A DNA stretch of 14,605 nucleotides from an uncultured Clostridia bacterium (GCA_944393755.1 CALYBF010000020.1:1-14605); one strand, 5' to 3'. Positions 1-7,164 are shown, counted from the stretch's first letter. Program-made: numbers and translations. The notes: generated from the sequence alone by a model not told the origin.

Positions 1-1547
1 TCTAATGGTTCCATTTCAAACCAAACATCACCATATTGTCCTTTACCACCAGATTGACGAATAAATTTACCTTGAACACGTACTTTATTTCTAATTGTTT
101 CTTTGTAAGCAACTTGTGGTTTACCTACATTACATTCTACTTTGAATTCTCTTTTTAATCTATCAACAATTATATCTAGGTGTAATTCACCCATACCTGC
201 TATAATTGTTTGACCAGTTTCTTGATTTGTATGAACTTTAAATGTTGGGTCTTCTTCTGCTAATTTTCCTAAAGCTATAGCCATTTTTTCTTGTGCTACT
301 TTATCTTTAGGTTCGATAGCTATATCAATAACTGGATCTGGGAATTCCATAGATTCTAGTACTACTGGATGATCTGGATCGCATAAAGTATCTCCAGTTG
401 TAACATCTTTCATACCTACTGCTGCTGCAATGTCTCCAGAATATACTTTTTCTATATCTTGTCTATGATTTGAATGCATTTGAAGAATTCTTCCGATTCT
501 TTCTTTTTTGTCTTTATTAGAGTTTAATACAGTTGAACCTGATTCTAATGTTCCTGAATATACTCTAAAGAAGCATAATTTTCCAACAAATGGGTCTGTT
601 GCAATTTTAAATGCTAATGCTGCAAATGGTTCTGTATCAGATGTTTTTCTTTCTGTTTCATTACCGTTTAAATCAACACCTTTGATATGTGGTATATCTA
701 ATGGTGATGGCATATAATCTATAATTGCATTTAATAATTCTTGAACACCTTTGTTTTTGTAAGAAGAACCGCAAGTTACTGGAACTATTGTGTTTGCAAT
801 TGTTCCCATACGAAGACCTTTTTTGATTTCTTCTTCTGTTAGTTCTCCTTCATCTAAATATTTCATCATTAATTCTTCATCTTGTTCTGCTGCTGCTTCT
901 ATCATTTTTTCTCTATATTCTTTAGCTTGTTCTACCATATCTGCAGGTACATCTGTTTCTTCTATTTCTTTTCCTAAATCATCTTTGTGAACAAATGCTC
1001 TCATTTTGATTAGGTCTACTATACCTTTAAATTGGTCTTCTGCTCCTATTGGTAATTGTACTGGAACAGCATTTGCGTGTAATCTATTTTTTAATTGGTC
1101 AACACAAAGCATAAAGTTTGCTCCTGTGATATCCATTTTATTTACATATACCATTCTTGGTACTTGATATTTATCAGCTTGTCTCCAAACTGTTTCTGTT
1201 TGTGGTTGAACTCCACCTTTGGCAGCTAAAACTGTAACAGCTCCATCAAGAACTCTTAAAGATCTTTGAACTTCTACTGTAAAGTCAACGTGCCCTGGTG
1301 TATCTATAATATTTATTCTATTATTTTTCCAGAAACAAGTTGTAGCAGCAGATGTTATTGTGATACCTCTTTCTTGTTCTTGTTCCATCCAGTCCATTGT
1401 TGCTTCACCTTCGTGAACTTCTCCTATTTTATGTGTTTTACCTGTATAAAATAAGATTCTTTCAGTTGTTGTTGTTTTTCCAGCATCAATGTGTGCCATT
1501 ATTCCTATATTTCTTGTTCTTTCTAGTGGGTATTCTCTTCCTGCCAT
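1..1547 (-). CDS. fusA: Elongation factor G, N-terminal three quarters (cut by window edge)
   Basis: This is the ribosomal translocase GTPase EF-G, which moves tRNA and mRNA through the ribosome and helps in ribosome recycling. I read 515 codons from the ATG at 1547; the family is about 690 residues, so domain IV is cut and domain V is missing at the left edge. G-domain motifs are all visible: AHIDAGKTTTTER at about 18-30 (P-loop), the RGITITSA switch region at 60-67, DTPGHVDF at 82-89, NKMD at 136-139 and a GSS-type G5 motif further on. The segment AGMGELHLDI belongs to domain III. The start lies 21 bases after the rpsG stop, behind a GGGGGA-like ribosome binding site, as expected for the third gene of the str operon. 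Ile140 directly after NKMD is a small departure from the usual Arg or Lys. The identification is secure. Confidence 0.98.
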   Translation of the reverse strand, partial: MAGREYPLERTRNIGIMAHIDAGKTTTTERILFYTGKTHKIGEVHEGEATMDWMEQEQERGITITSAATTCFWKNNRINIIDTPGHVDFTVEVQRSLRVLDGAVTVLAAKGGVQPQTETVWRQADKYQVPRMVYVNKMDITGANFMLCVDQLKNRLHANAVPVQLPIGAEDQFKGIVDLIKMRAFVHKDDLGKEIEETDVPADMVEQAKEYREKMIEAAAEQDEELMMKYLDEGELTEEEIKKGLRMGTIANTIVPVTCGSSYKNKGVQELLNAIIDYMPSPLDIPHIKGVDLNGNETERKTSDTEPFAALAFKIATDPFVGKLCFFRVYSGTLESGSTVLNSNKDKKERIGRILQMHSNHRQDIEKVYSGDIAAAVGMKDVTTGDTLCDPDHPVVLESMEFPDPVIDIAIEPKDKVAQEKMAIALGKLAEEDPTFKVHTNQETGQTIIAGMGELHLDIIVDRLKREFKVECNVGKPQVAYKETIRNKVRVQGKFIRQSGGKGQYGDVWFEMEPL

Positions 1548-1568
1548 TTTTATATTTCCCCCTTTCTT

Positions 1569-2039
1569 TTACCATTTATAATGTGCAAATGCTTTATTAG
1601 CTTCTGCCATTCTATGTGTATCTTCTTTCTTCTTGAATGCTCCACCGTTTCCAGCTACTGCATCCATTATTTCTCCTGCTAATTTAGCAGCCATTGTTTT
1701 TTCATGTCTGTTTCTAGCATATGTGACAAGCCATCTTAAACCTAAAGTTTGTCTTCTTTCTGGTCTAATTTCTAATGGAACTTGATATGTAGCTCCACCA
1801 ACTCTTCTTGCTTTAACTTCAAGAACTGGCATAACATTTTCTAAAGCTGCTTCAAAAACTTCTAAAGGATCTTTTCCCTCTTTTTCTTTAATAATGTCAA
1901 ATGCATCATATACTATTTTTTGAGCAACTGATTTTTTACCATCTAGCATTATGTTGTTTACTAATTTTGTAACAACTTTGCTATTATATATTGGATCTGG
2001 TAATACTTCTCTTTTTGCTATATATCCTTTTCTTGGCAC
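1569..2039 (-). CDS. rpsG: Small ribosomal subunit protein uS7 (S7)
   Basis: This is uS7, a primary binder of the 3' domain of 16S rRNA in the head of the 30S subunit, near the E site. It has 156 residues, the normal length. Recognisable family segments are the N-terminal MPRKG, the LDGKKSVAQ stretch near residue 33, ARRVGGATYQVP near 78, and RWLVTYARNRHEKTM near 103, ending in HYKW. The start codon is GTG (positions 2039-2037), preceded by AAGGAGGGA, so initiation looks strong despite the non-ATG codon. It lies between rpsL and fusA in the standard str order. The 166-base gap upstream to rpsL is longer than I would expect and contains several small hairpins, which could be a site for S7 autoregulation as in the E. 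coli str operon; that is inference. Confidence 0.98.
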   Translation of the reverse strand: MPRKGYIAKREVLPDPIYNSKVVTKLVNNIMLDGKKSVAQKIVYDAFDIIKEKEGKDPLEVFEAALENVMPVLEVKARRVGGATYQVPLEIRPERRQTLGLRWLVTYARNRHEKTMAAKLAGEIMDAVAGNGGAFKKKEDTHRMAEANKAFAHYKW

Positions 2040-2205
2040 TATTCTTCCCTCCTTAATTTTTTATATTAATGCTTTAAAGAAAGCATCTAGGTACTCTGAA
2101 AAGTTTAAAACTTTTCCGTATAGTGCTATATAATCTATTCTAAATTTAAGTACCTTAAGTTTAGTAAGTATTATATGCACTAATTCAACCTGCTAAACCT
2201 AAAGT

Positions 2206-2619
2206 CTATTTTTTAGGTTTTTTAGCACCGTATTTTGAACGTGCTTGCATTCTGTCTTTAACACCTGCTGTATCTAATGTTCCTCTGATGATATGATATC
2301 TAACACCTGGAAGGTCTTTTACCCTACCACCTCTAATTAATACAACACTGTGTTCTTGTAAGTTATGTCCTATACCTGGGATATAAGAAATAACTTCATA
2401 ACCGTTAGAAAGTCTAACTCTGGCAACTTTTCTTAATGCTGAATTAGGTTTCTTTGGTGTAACTGTTTTTACAACTGTACAAACCCCTCTTTTTTGTGGA
2501 GATCTAGCATTTGTTAATCTCTTATTTTTTGAGTTGTATCCATGACGTAATGCTGGAGCTTTTGCTTTAGTTGTTTTTGTTTGTCTTCCTTTTCTTACTA
2601 ATTGGTTAATTGTTGGCAC
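2206..2619 (-). CDS. rpsL: Small ribosomal subunit protein uS12 (S12)
   Basis: This is uS12, part of the 30S decoding centre that monitors codon-anticodon pairing. It has 137 residues, the longer Gram-positive form with an insertion around residues 24-38 compared with the 124-residue E. coli protein. The hallmark segments TPKKPNSALRKVARVRLSN (about 54-72) and RGGRVKDLPGVRYHIIRGT (about 96-114) are intact. The two lysines at which streptomycin-resistance changes occur in this family, here Lys56 and Lys101, are both wild type. The start is GTG at 2619-2617, with a very strong AGGAGGTGA ribosome binding site just upstream. It is the first gene of the operon, transcribed from a good sigma-A promoter at 2707-2735. 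Confidence 0.98.
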   Translation of the reverse strand: MPTINQLVRKGRQTKTTKAKAPALRHGYNSKNKRLTNARSPQKRGVCTVVKTVTPKKPNSALRKVARVRLSNGYEVISYIPGIGHNLQEHSVVLIRGGRVKDLPGVRYHIIRGTLDTAGVKDRMQARSKYGAKKPKK

Positions 2620-2706
2620 TTAAATTTCACCTCCTGTTTCTTGTTTTCTAAATTTATTCTTTGTTACGGAAATGCATAATACATACATTTTACTATAACG
2701 AATTCT

Positions 2707-2735
2707 ATTTTATCACGTAGTTACCAATAAGTCAA
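2707..2735 (-). promoter_or_regulatory. Sigma-A promoter of the rpsL-rpsG-fusA operon
   Basis: On the minus strand there is TTGACT (2735-2730), a 17-base spacer and TAAAAT (2712-2707). The predicted transcription start near 2700 gives a leader of about 80 bases before the rpsL GTG. The hexamers and spacing are close to consensus and the position fits the first gene of the operon. Confidence 0.8.
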
Positions 2736-2736
2736 G

Positions 2737-2764
2737 AAAAACTTGGAATTTCTTTCAAGTTTTT
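2737..2764. terminator. Hairpin with T-tract between the divergent rpsL and asd promoters
   Basis: AAAAACTTGGAA and TTTCAAGTTTTT form a 12-base-pair stem with one G-T pair and a 4-base loop, and runs of T follow on both strands. It sits just upstream of the rpsL -35 box. It may act as a bidirectional terminator that insulates the str operon from upstream transcription, or it may be a regulatory palindrome. No gene on either strand clearly needs a terminator here. Confidence 0.4.
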
Positions 2765-2821
2765 TGTTATACTAATAACGTAAACAAAAATACTATTTTT
2801 CTTTAAATTTTAAAAATGTAG

Positions 2822-2880
2822 TTTATTTTTCCTTTGTTTTGTAGTAGAATATATAAAGAAATATTTTAATTAAAATATTT
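2822..2880 (+). promoter_or_regulatory. Candidate asd promoter with a 22-base palindrome at the start site
   Basis: TTTATT (2822-2827), a 17-base spacer and TAGAAT (2845-2850) make a weak sigma-A-like promoter upstream of asd. A perfect 22-base palindrome made only of A and T (2859-2880) begins at about the predicted transcription start. The -35 box is poor and the DNA is AT-rich, so the assignment is tentative. The rest of the 293-base divergent gap (2620-2912) holds the rpsL leader and promoter and the 2737-2764 hairpin; I see no gene or riboswitch in it. Confidence 0.35.
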
Positions 2881-2912
2881 TCATTTAAAATTACCTTTAA
2901 GGGGGTATCTTT

Positions 2913-3905
2913 ATGGAAAAATTAAGAGTTGCAATTGTTGGTGCAACAGGTCTTGTTGGTAGGACTTTTCTAAAAGTTTTAGAAGAAAAAAAATTACCAA
3001 TCGAAAGTTATACTTTATTTGCAAGTAAGAAAACTGCAGGTACTAAGCTTTCTTTTTTAGGAAAGGAATATGAGGTTCAAGAATTAACTGAAAATTCCTT
3101 TGATTCTGGTTTTGATTATGCTTTATTTTCAGCAGGTGGAGAAGTTTCTAAAAAATATGCTCCAATTGCTGCTAGTAAAGGTTGTATAGTAATTGATAAT
3201 AGTAGTTATTTTCGTATGGATAAAGACGTACCTTTAGTAGTTCCAGAAGTTAATTTCGAAGATGTTTATAATAACAAAGGAATTATTGCAAACCCAAATT
3301 GCTCTACTATTCAAGCAATGCTTCCATTAAAAGCTTTAGATGATAAATATAAAATAAAAAGAATTGTATATTCTACTTATCAAGCTGTTTCCGGTGCTGG
3401 TAAAGATGCTTTAGATGATTTAAAAAACGAAGACGGTTCTAAACCTTTGAAGAAGTTTCCATATCCTATTTTTGATAATTGTATTCCTCACATAGATTCA
3501 TTTTTAGATAATGGATATACTAAAGAGGAAATGAAAATGATAAATGAAACTAGAAAAATTTTACACAGACCTAATTTAAAAATAACAGCAACTACAGTTA
3601 GAGTTCCTGTTTCAAATTCTCATTCTGAATCAATAAATGTTGAATTTGAAAACGACTTTGACTTAAGTGATTTAATAAGAACTTTAAAAGATTTTCCAAA
3701 TATCATTGTTGTTAATGACCCAAGTAATAATAAATATCCTATGCCTATTTTATCAAATGGTCATGACGAAGTTTTTGTTGGTAGGATTAGAAGAGATGAT
3801 AGTGTTAAATCTGGTGTTAATTTGTGGGTTGTTGCTGATAATATTAGAAAAGGTGCTGCAAGTAACGCTGTTCAAATCCTTGAAAAATTAATTACAAAGA
3901 AATAA
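2913..3905 (+). CDS. asd: Aspartate-semialdehyde dehydrogenase
   Basis: This enzyme reduces aspartyl phosphate to aspartate semialdehyde with NADPH, the second step of the aspartate pathway to diaminopimelate, lysine, threonine and methionine. It has 330 residues, normal for the family. Visible features are the N-terminal nucleotide-binding motif VGATGLVG (9-16), the DNSSYFRMD segment (95-103) with substrate-binding Arg101, the catalytic cysteine Cys130 in ANPNCST, STYQAVSGAG (154-163) and the catalytic histidine His237 in SNSHSES. Residue 236 is Ser where most homologues have Gly (GHSES), a small oddity. The start follows an AAGGGGG ribosome binding site. It stands alone on the plus strand, convergent with lysC-dapA-dapB, and ends at a clear terminator. 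Confidence 0.97.
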   Translation: MEKLRVAIVGATGLVGRTFLKVLEEKKLPIESYTLFASKKTAGTKLSFLGKEYEVQELTENSFDSGFDYALFSAGGEVSKKYAPIAASKGCIVIDNSSYFRMDKDVPLVVPEVNFEDVYNNKGIIANPNCSTIQAMLPLKALDDKYKIKRIVYSTYQAVSGAGKDALDDLKNEDGSKPLKKFPYPIFDNCIPHIDSFLDNGYTKEEMKMINETRKILHRPNLKITATTVRVPVSNSHSESINVEFENDFDLSDLIRTLKDFPNIIVVNDPSNNKYPMPILSNGHDEVFVGRIRRDDSVKSGVNLWVVADNIRKGAASNAVQILEKLITKK

Positions 3906-3916
3906 TAATTTTTTTT

Positions 3917-3948
3917 AAACTCTAGTTATATTATAATTAGAGTTTTTT
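3917..3948 (+). terminator. Rho-independent terminator of asd
   Basis: AAACTCTAGTTA and TAATTAGAGTTT pair with one G-T pair, followed by a T-run on the plus strand. The hairpin begins 12 bases after the asd stop. Confidence 0.85.
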
Positions 3949-3956
3949 AATTTAGA

Positions 3957-4124
3957 CTAAACCATTTGCAATTTTAATTTTTCTAACTCTTTTTTACTTA
4001 TTCCCGTTGCTTTCATTATTATTTCATAATCAACATTTTGTGCTAACAAACCTTTTATTATTTTTATTGCTCCTCTTCTCTCTCTTGTTTTTGCTTCTTC
4101 TTCAATTATTTTTTTAAATGCTTT
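3957..4124 (-). pseudogene. C-terminal remnant of an Rpn/PD-(D/E)XK transposase-like gene
   Basis: This minus-strand frame reads 55 residues to a TAG at 3959-3957. It begins KAFKKIIEEEAK and ends with a helix-turn-helix-like tail, roughly KIIKGLLAQNVDYEIIMKAT followed by GISKKELEKLKLQMV. This layout matches the C-terminus of the Rpn family (recombination-promoting nuclease, formerly annotated as a PDDEXK_2 putative transposase), which is normally about 250-300 residues. The nuclease domain is absent. The homologous stretch begins exactly where a perfect hairpin (4125-4162) ends. The frame stays open across that hairpin to a TAA at 4169-4167 but has no plausible start codon or ribosome binding site. 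A second, divergent copy of the same C-terminus lies at the right window edge and starts with the same KAF codons. I read this as a decayed gene cut by insertion and deletion. Confidence 0.75.
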
Positions 4125-4162
4125 GTGAACTACCCATTGTCTAAAGCCAATGGGTAGTTCAC
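4125..4162 (-). mobile_element. IS200/IS605-like right-end hairpin (solo element end)
   Basis: GTGAACTACCCATTG (4125-4139) and its exact complement (4148-4162) form a perfect 15-base-pair stem around an 8-base loop, TCTAAAGC. From memory, the GAACTACCC stem and CTAAAG loop resemble the subterminal hairpin at the right end of many IS200/IS605 elements carrying TnpB. Read on the minus strand it ends GGGTAGTTCAC, and the Rpn remnant starts at the very next base, which fits an element terminus. No tnpA or tnpB is present; only about 120 AT-rich bases separate it from the dapB terminator. It is therefore a relic, a PATE-like non-autonomous element, or a chance palindrome. The family assignment rests on recollection and was not searched. 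Confidence 0.6.
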
Positions 4163-4197
4163 TAAATTAAAAAACATTTTTTATTTTTGTAAAAAAT

Positions 4198-4226
4198 ATA
4201 TTATCACAATAAAAATTTAATTACAA
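4198..4226 (-). promoter_or_regulatory. Possible promoter reading into the hairpin and Rpn remnant
   Basis: On the minus strand there is TTGTAA (4226-4221), a 17-base spacer and TAATAT (4203-4198). Transcription from about 4191 would run through the 4125-4162 hairpin into the Rpn remnant. The surrounding DNA is almost all A and T, where such matches occur by chance. Confidence 0.3.
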
Positions 4227-4263
4227 GTTTTTTATTTAATTTCCAATGACTTTTCATCGCAAA

Positions 4264-4284
4264 TTTCGACATTTTTTGTCGAAA
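4264..4284. repeat. Inverted pair of TGTCGAA sequences
   Basis: TTTCGAC (4264-4270) and GTCGAAA (4278-4284) are perfect inverted copies separated by 7 bases. Each arm contains TGTCGAA, the core of the Spo0A box known from Bacillus. The pair lies directly downstream of the dapB terminator on the minus strand. It could also be the left-end hairpin of a small element bounded by the 4125-4162 hairpin. Neither reading is proven. Confidence 0.45.
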
Positions 4285-4316
4285 AAACCTAATTATTATT
4301 GATTAATAATTAGGTT
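4281..4316 (-). terminator. Rho-independent terminator of lysC-dapA-dapB
   Basis: A perfect 13-base-pair stem (4286-4298 with 4304-4316) and a 5-base loop are followed on the minus strand by a T-run. It lies 8 bases after the dapB stop. Confidence 0.88.
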
Positions 4317-4324
4317 CTTTATTA

Positions 4325-5068
4325 TTAAAATATATCGTTCATATTATATAAACCTGTCTCTTTAGTTACAATAAACTTTGCAGCTTTAAGAGCTCCTTCT
4401 GCAAATACTTTTCTTGAATATGCTTTATGTGTTATTTCAAATTCTTCGTTTTCACCAAAGAATTTAACACTATGTTCTCCTACTATATTTCCACCTCTTA
4501 TTGATGAAAAACCTATTTCATTTTTAGATCTTTTTTCTCTTTTTTGTAATCTTTCAAAATTATATTCTTTCTTTTCATCTAAAACATCATTTATTGCATT
4601 TGCTAAAAGTATTGCAGTTCCACTTGGTGCATCTATTTTTCTGTTATGATGTGTTTCTACTATTTCTATATCTGTATTTGTTAAAACTTTTGCAACTTCA
4701 GCTACTATTTTTGCCATTAAGTTTATATCAAAAGACATATTAGAACTTCTAAATATTGGTATTTCTTTTGAAAATTCCTCTATCTGTTCTATTTCTTCTT
4801 TTGAAAAACCTGTTGTCGCAATTACAATTGGTACTTCATTTGCCACAGCATATTTTAATATTTTAAATGTTGCAACAGGTACTGAAAAGTCTATTATTAC
4901 ATCTACTTTTTCTTTTATTTCTTCTATTTTAGAATAAATAGGAAATTCTCCTTCTAAACTTTCTTTTATATCTACACCACATACAACATTAAATTCTTCA
5001 TTTTCTTTTATAACACTTAAAAGTTCATTTCCCATTTTTCCGCTTGCACCATTTATTAATACGTTCAT
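4325..5068 (-). CDS. dapB: 4-hydroxy-tetrahydrodipicolinate reductase
   Basis: DapB reduces hydroxy-tetrahydrodipicolinate to tetrahydrodipicolinate with NAD(P)H, the step after DapA. I chose the ATG at 5068, giving 247 residues starting MNVLINGASGKMG. The GTG three codons upstream (5077) falls inside the AAGGTG ribosome binding site and is unlikely to be used. The nucleotide-binding motif INGASGKMG is at about 5-13. The family signature EIVETHHNRKIDAPSGTA holds the catalytic His pair and the Lys. Further on, RGGNIVGEHSVKFFGENEEF and HKAYSRKVFAEGAL match the C-terminal substrate and tetramer region. It is the last gene of the operon, 19 bases after the dapA stop, and is followed by a strong terminator. 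Confidence 0.96.
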   Translation of the reverse strand: MNVLINGASGKMGNELLSVIKENEEFNVVCGVDIKESLEGEFPIYSKIEEIKEKVDVIIDFSVPVATFKILKYAVANEVPIVIATTGFSKEEIEQIEEFSKEIPIFRSSNMSFDINLMAKIVAEVAKVLTNTDIEIVETHHNRKIDAPSGTAILLANAINDVLDEKKEYNFERLQKREKRSKNEIGFSSIRGGNIVGEHSVKFFGENEEFEITHKAYSRKVFAEGALKAAKFIVTKETGLYNMNDIF

Positions 5069-5087
5069 ATCTTTCACCTTTTCTTTT

Positions 5088-5975
5088 TTATTTTATTAAA
5101 TTATGTTTTTTCATAATTTCTTTCATTTTTTCTTTATTTTTATCTGATAATTCTATTAATGGAAGTCTTGGTTTTCCAAAATCATATCCCATTAAATTTA
5201 GTGCGTATTTTACAGGTATTGGGTTTACTTCTGAAAATAGTGCGTCTATTAAATCTATTACTTCTAATTGCATCTTGCACGCTTCTTCTTGTTCTCCATT
5301 AAAATATTTATGTGTCATTTCACTTGTATATTTTGGCATAACATTTGATAATACTGATATTACACCTTTTCCACCAAGTGATAATACTGGTATTATTTGG
5401 TCATCATTTCCTGAATAAATATCTAAATTATCTCCACATATACTTGCAATTTTTGCTACTTGTGATATGTTTCCACTTGCTTCTTTGATTGCTACTATAT
5501 TATCTATTTTAGATAATTCTAAACAAGTTTCAGGAGCTATGTTTACACCTGTTCTACTTGCTACACTATACATTATAATTGGTAAACTTACTGCTTTAGC
5601 AATTGCTTTATAATGCTCAACTAGACCTTTTTGTGTTGTTTTGTTATAATATGGTGTTACAACAAGTAAAGCATCTGCTCCTACACTTTCAGCATATTTT
5701 GACATCTCATTTGCTGATTTTGTATTATTACTTCCTGTTCCAGCAATTACTTTTACTCTTTTACCAACCTTTTCAATTGCAAATTTTATTGTTTCTTTTC
5801 TTTCTTGTTCTGACATTGTTGATGATTCTCCAGTAGTTCCACAAACTATTATTGCGTCTACCCCTTCTTTTACTTGTTCTTCTAAAAGTTTTCCGAATTC
5901 TTCAAAATTAACTCCATCTTCTGTAAATGGTGTTGCTATTGCTGTTCCACAACCTTTAAAAATAGTTTCTTTCAT
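5088..5975 (-). CDS. dapA: 4-hydroxy-tetrahydrodipicolinate synthase
   Basis: DapA condenses pyruvate with aspartate semialdehyde, the committed step to diaminopimelate and lysine. It has 295 residues, normal for this TIM-barrel family. The GTTGE motif (46-50) carries the Thr pair of the proton relay, Tyr136 is the catalytic tyrosine, Arg141 binds the substrate carboxylate and Lys164 in VAIKEASGN is the Schiff-base lysine. The tyrosine motif reads YSVASRTG, where most homologues have YNVPSRTG or YNVPGRTG, so Asn and Pro are replaced while the catalytic residues are kept. A related lyase of the same fold is possible in principle, but the placement between lysC and dapB makes DapA nearly certain. 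It starts with ATG behind AAGGAGAG, 16 bases after lysC. Confidence 0.96.
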   Translation of the reverse strand: MKETIFKGCGTAIATPFTEDGVNFEEFGKLLEEQVKEGVDAIIVCGTTGESSTMSEQERKETIKFAIEKVGKRVKVIAGTGSNNTKSANEMSKYAESVGADALLVVTPYYNKTTQKGLVEHYKAIAKAVSLPIIMYSVASRTGVNIAPETCLELSKIDNIVAIKEASGNISQVAKIASICGDNLDIYSGNDDQIIPVLSLGGKGVISVLSNVMPKYTSEMTHKYFNGEQEEACKMQLEVIDLIDALFSEVNPIPVKYALNLMGYDFGKPRLPLIELSDKNKEKMKEIMKKHNLIK

Positions 5976-5991
5976 AAACTCTCTCTCCTTT

Positions 5992-7164
5992 CTATTTTAT
6001 TAATTTTTTATGTAATAAATTAACTGTTTCTTCATTAATCTCATCTACCACAATTTCTATTTTTGATTGTGTTAGACTTATTTTTATGACTGCCACATTA
6101 TGTTTTTTAAGTAAGTCCATTGTTTGATTTAATATAGTATTATCTTGTGTTATTCCATATCCCACAATTGTTATTTTAACAAAATCTTCTAATACTATTT
6201 CATATTCTGGAAATTTACTATCTAATAATTCTTGTACTTTATTTAGTTCTGCTTTTTTTATTCTGAATTTGAAAGAATCACTATCTCTTTCAAACCACTC
6301 TACTATTATGTTTTGTTCTAATAATGCTTTATAAACAGTATATCCTTGCTCTGGTGTTACTCCTTTTTTATTATTCATTATTACTGTAATTAGATTATCA
6401 TTTTTTACTATACTTTTTACTTCACTTGTTTCTATTCCTTTACATACTCTAGTTCCACCTTCGTCTGTAAAAGTAGATTTTGCAATTATATCATTTCCAA
6501 ACTTTTTTCCTATTTGTATACATCTATTATGTAACACTTTTGCTCCCGCATCTGCTACTTCTTGCATTTCATCAAATGTTATTTCATCTAACCTTTTTGC
6601 CATTGTTACCATATTAGGGTCGCTAGAATATATTCCATCTACATCTGAAAATATATAACATTTATCTGCATTTATTGCTGCTTGTATTGCAACTGCTGTT
6701 GTATCTGAACCACCTCTTCCTAATGTTGTTATATCATTATTTTCATTTATTCCTTGGAAACCTGCTACTATTACAACATTTCCTTTTTCTAATTCTTCTT
6801 CTATTCTCTTTACATATATGTTTTCTATTCTAGCATTTCCATATATAGCACTTGTTTCGATTCCTGCTTGCCAACCTGTTAATGATATTGCTTTACAACC
6901 CATCCTATTTAACAATATACTTAGTTTTGATATTGTTACTTGTTCTCCTGTTGATAATAGCATATCCATTTCTCTTTCATTTGGCACAGCAGATAGTTCT
7001 TGTGCCTCTTTTATTAGTCTATCTGTTGTCTTTCCTTGTGCTGATACTACTACTACTATATTTTTTGCTTCTTTTTTTAAACTTATTATTTTTTCAGCAA
7101 CAACATTTAATTTAATATTATCCGCTACTGAACTTCCTCCAAATTTTAATACTAATGTGTCCAT
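5992..7164 (-). CDS. lysC: Aspartokinase with C-terminal ACT domains
   Basis: Aspartokinase phosphorylates aspartate with ATP, the entry step of the aspartate pathway. The start chosen is the ATG at 7164 (390 residues, MDTLVLKFGGSSVADN), because KFGGSS is normally within the first ten residues; the open frame runs 31 codons further upstream without family sequence. The kinase domain fills about 1-245, with STGEQVTISKL, the ITTLGRGGSDTTAVA nucleotide-binding segment and FSDVDGIYSSDP. Two ACT regulatory domains follow (about 260-390), which in this family bind lysine, threonine or both; the specificity cannot be read here. Ribosome-binding candidates are GAGG, very close to the ATG, and AAGG about 10 bases away. 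It heads the lysC-dapA-dapB operon. I see no lysine riboswitch or T-box, and no convincing promoter, in the 206 AT-rich bases upstream. Confidence 0.96.
   Translation of the reverse strand: MDTLVLKFGGSSVADNIKLNVVAEKIISLKKEAKNIVVVVSAQGKTTDRLIKEAQELSAVPNEREMDMLLSTGEQVTISKLSILLNRMGCKAISLTGWQAGIETSAIYGNARIENIYVKRIEEELEKGNVVIVAGFQGINENNDITTLGRGGSDTTAVAIQAAINADKCYIFSDVDGIYSSDPNMVTMAKRLDEITFDEMQEVADAGAKVLHNRCIQIGKKFGNDIIAKSTFTDEGGTRVCKGIETSEVKSIVKNDNLITVIMNNKKGVTPEQGYTVYKALLEQNIIVEWFERDSDSFKFRIKKAELNKVQELLDSKFPEYEIVLEDFVKITIVGYGITQDNTILNQTMDLLKKHNVAVIKISLTQSKIEIVVDEINEETVNLLHKKLIK

Noticed and set aside
508..1600. Plus-strand open frames of 60-70 codons across fusA
   Set aside because: They are antisense shadows of a clearly conserved EF-G gene, rich in Ser, Phe and Leu, with no ribosome binding sites or family sequence.
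2195..2220. Stem overlapping the rpsL stop as a terminator
   Set aside because: The T-run lies only on the plus strand, where no gene is read; on the minus strand there is no T-run and rpsG follows in the same operon.
4125..4166. Coding extension of the Rpn remnant through the hairpin (SELPIGFRQWVVH)
   Set aside because: The frame is open only to a TAA at 4169-4167 and has no start codon; the perfect palindrome is better explained as an element end. It is kept as a caveat in the findings.
5069..5077. GTG start of dapB three codons upstream of the ATG
   Set aside because: The GTG is part of the AAGGTG ribosome binding site that serves the ATG at 5068.
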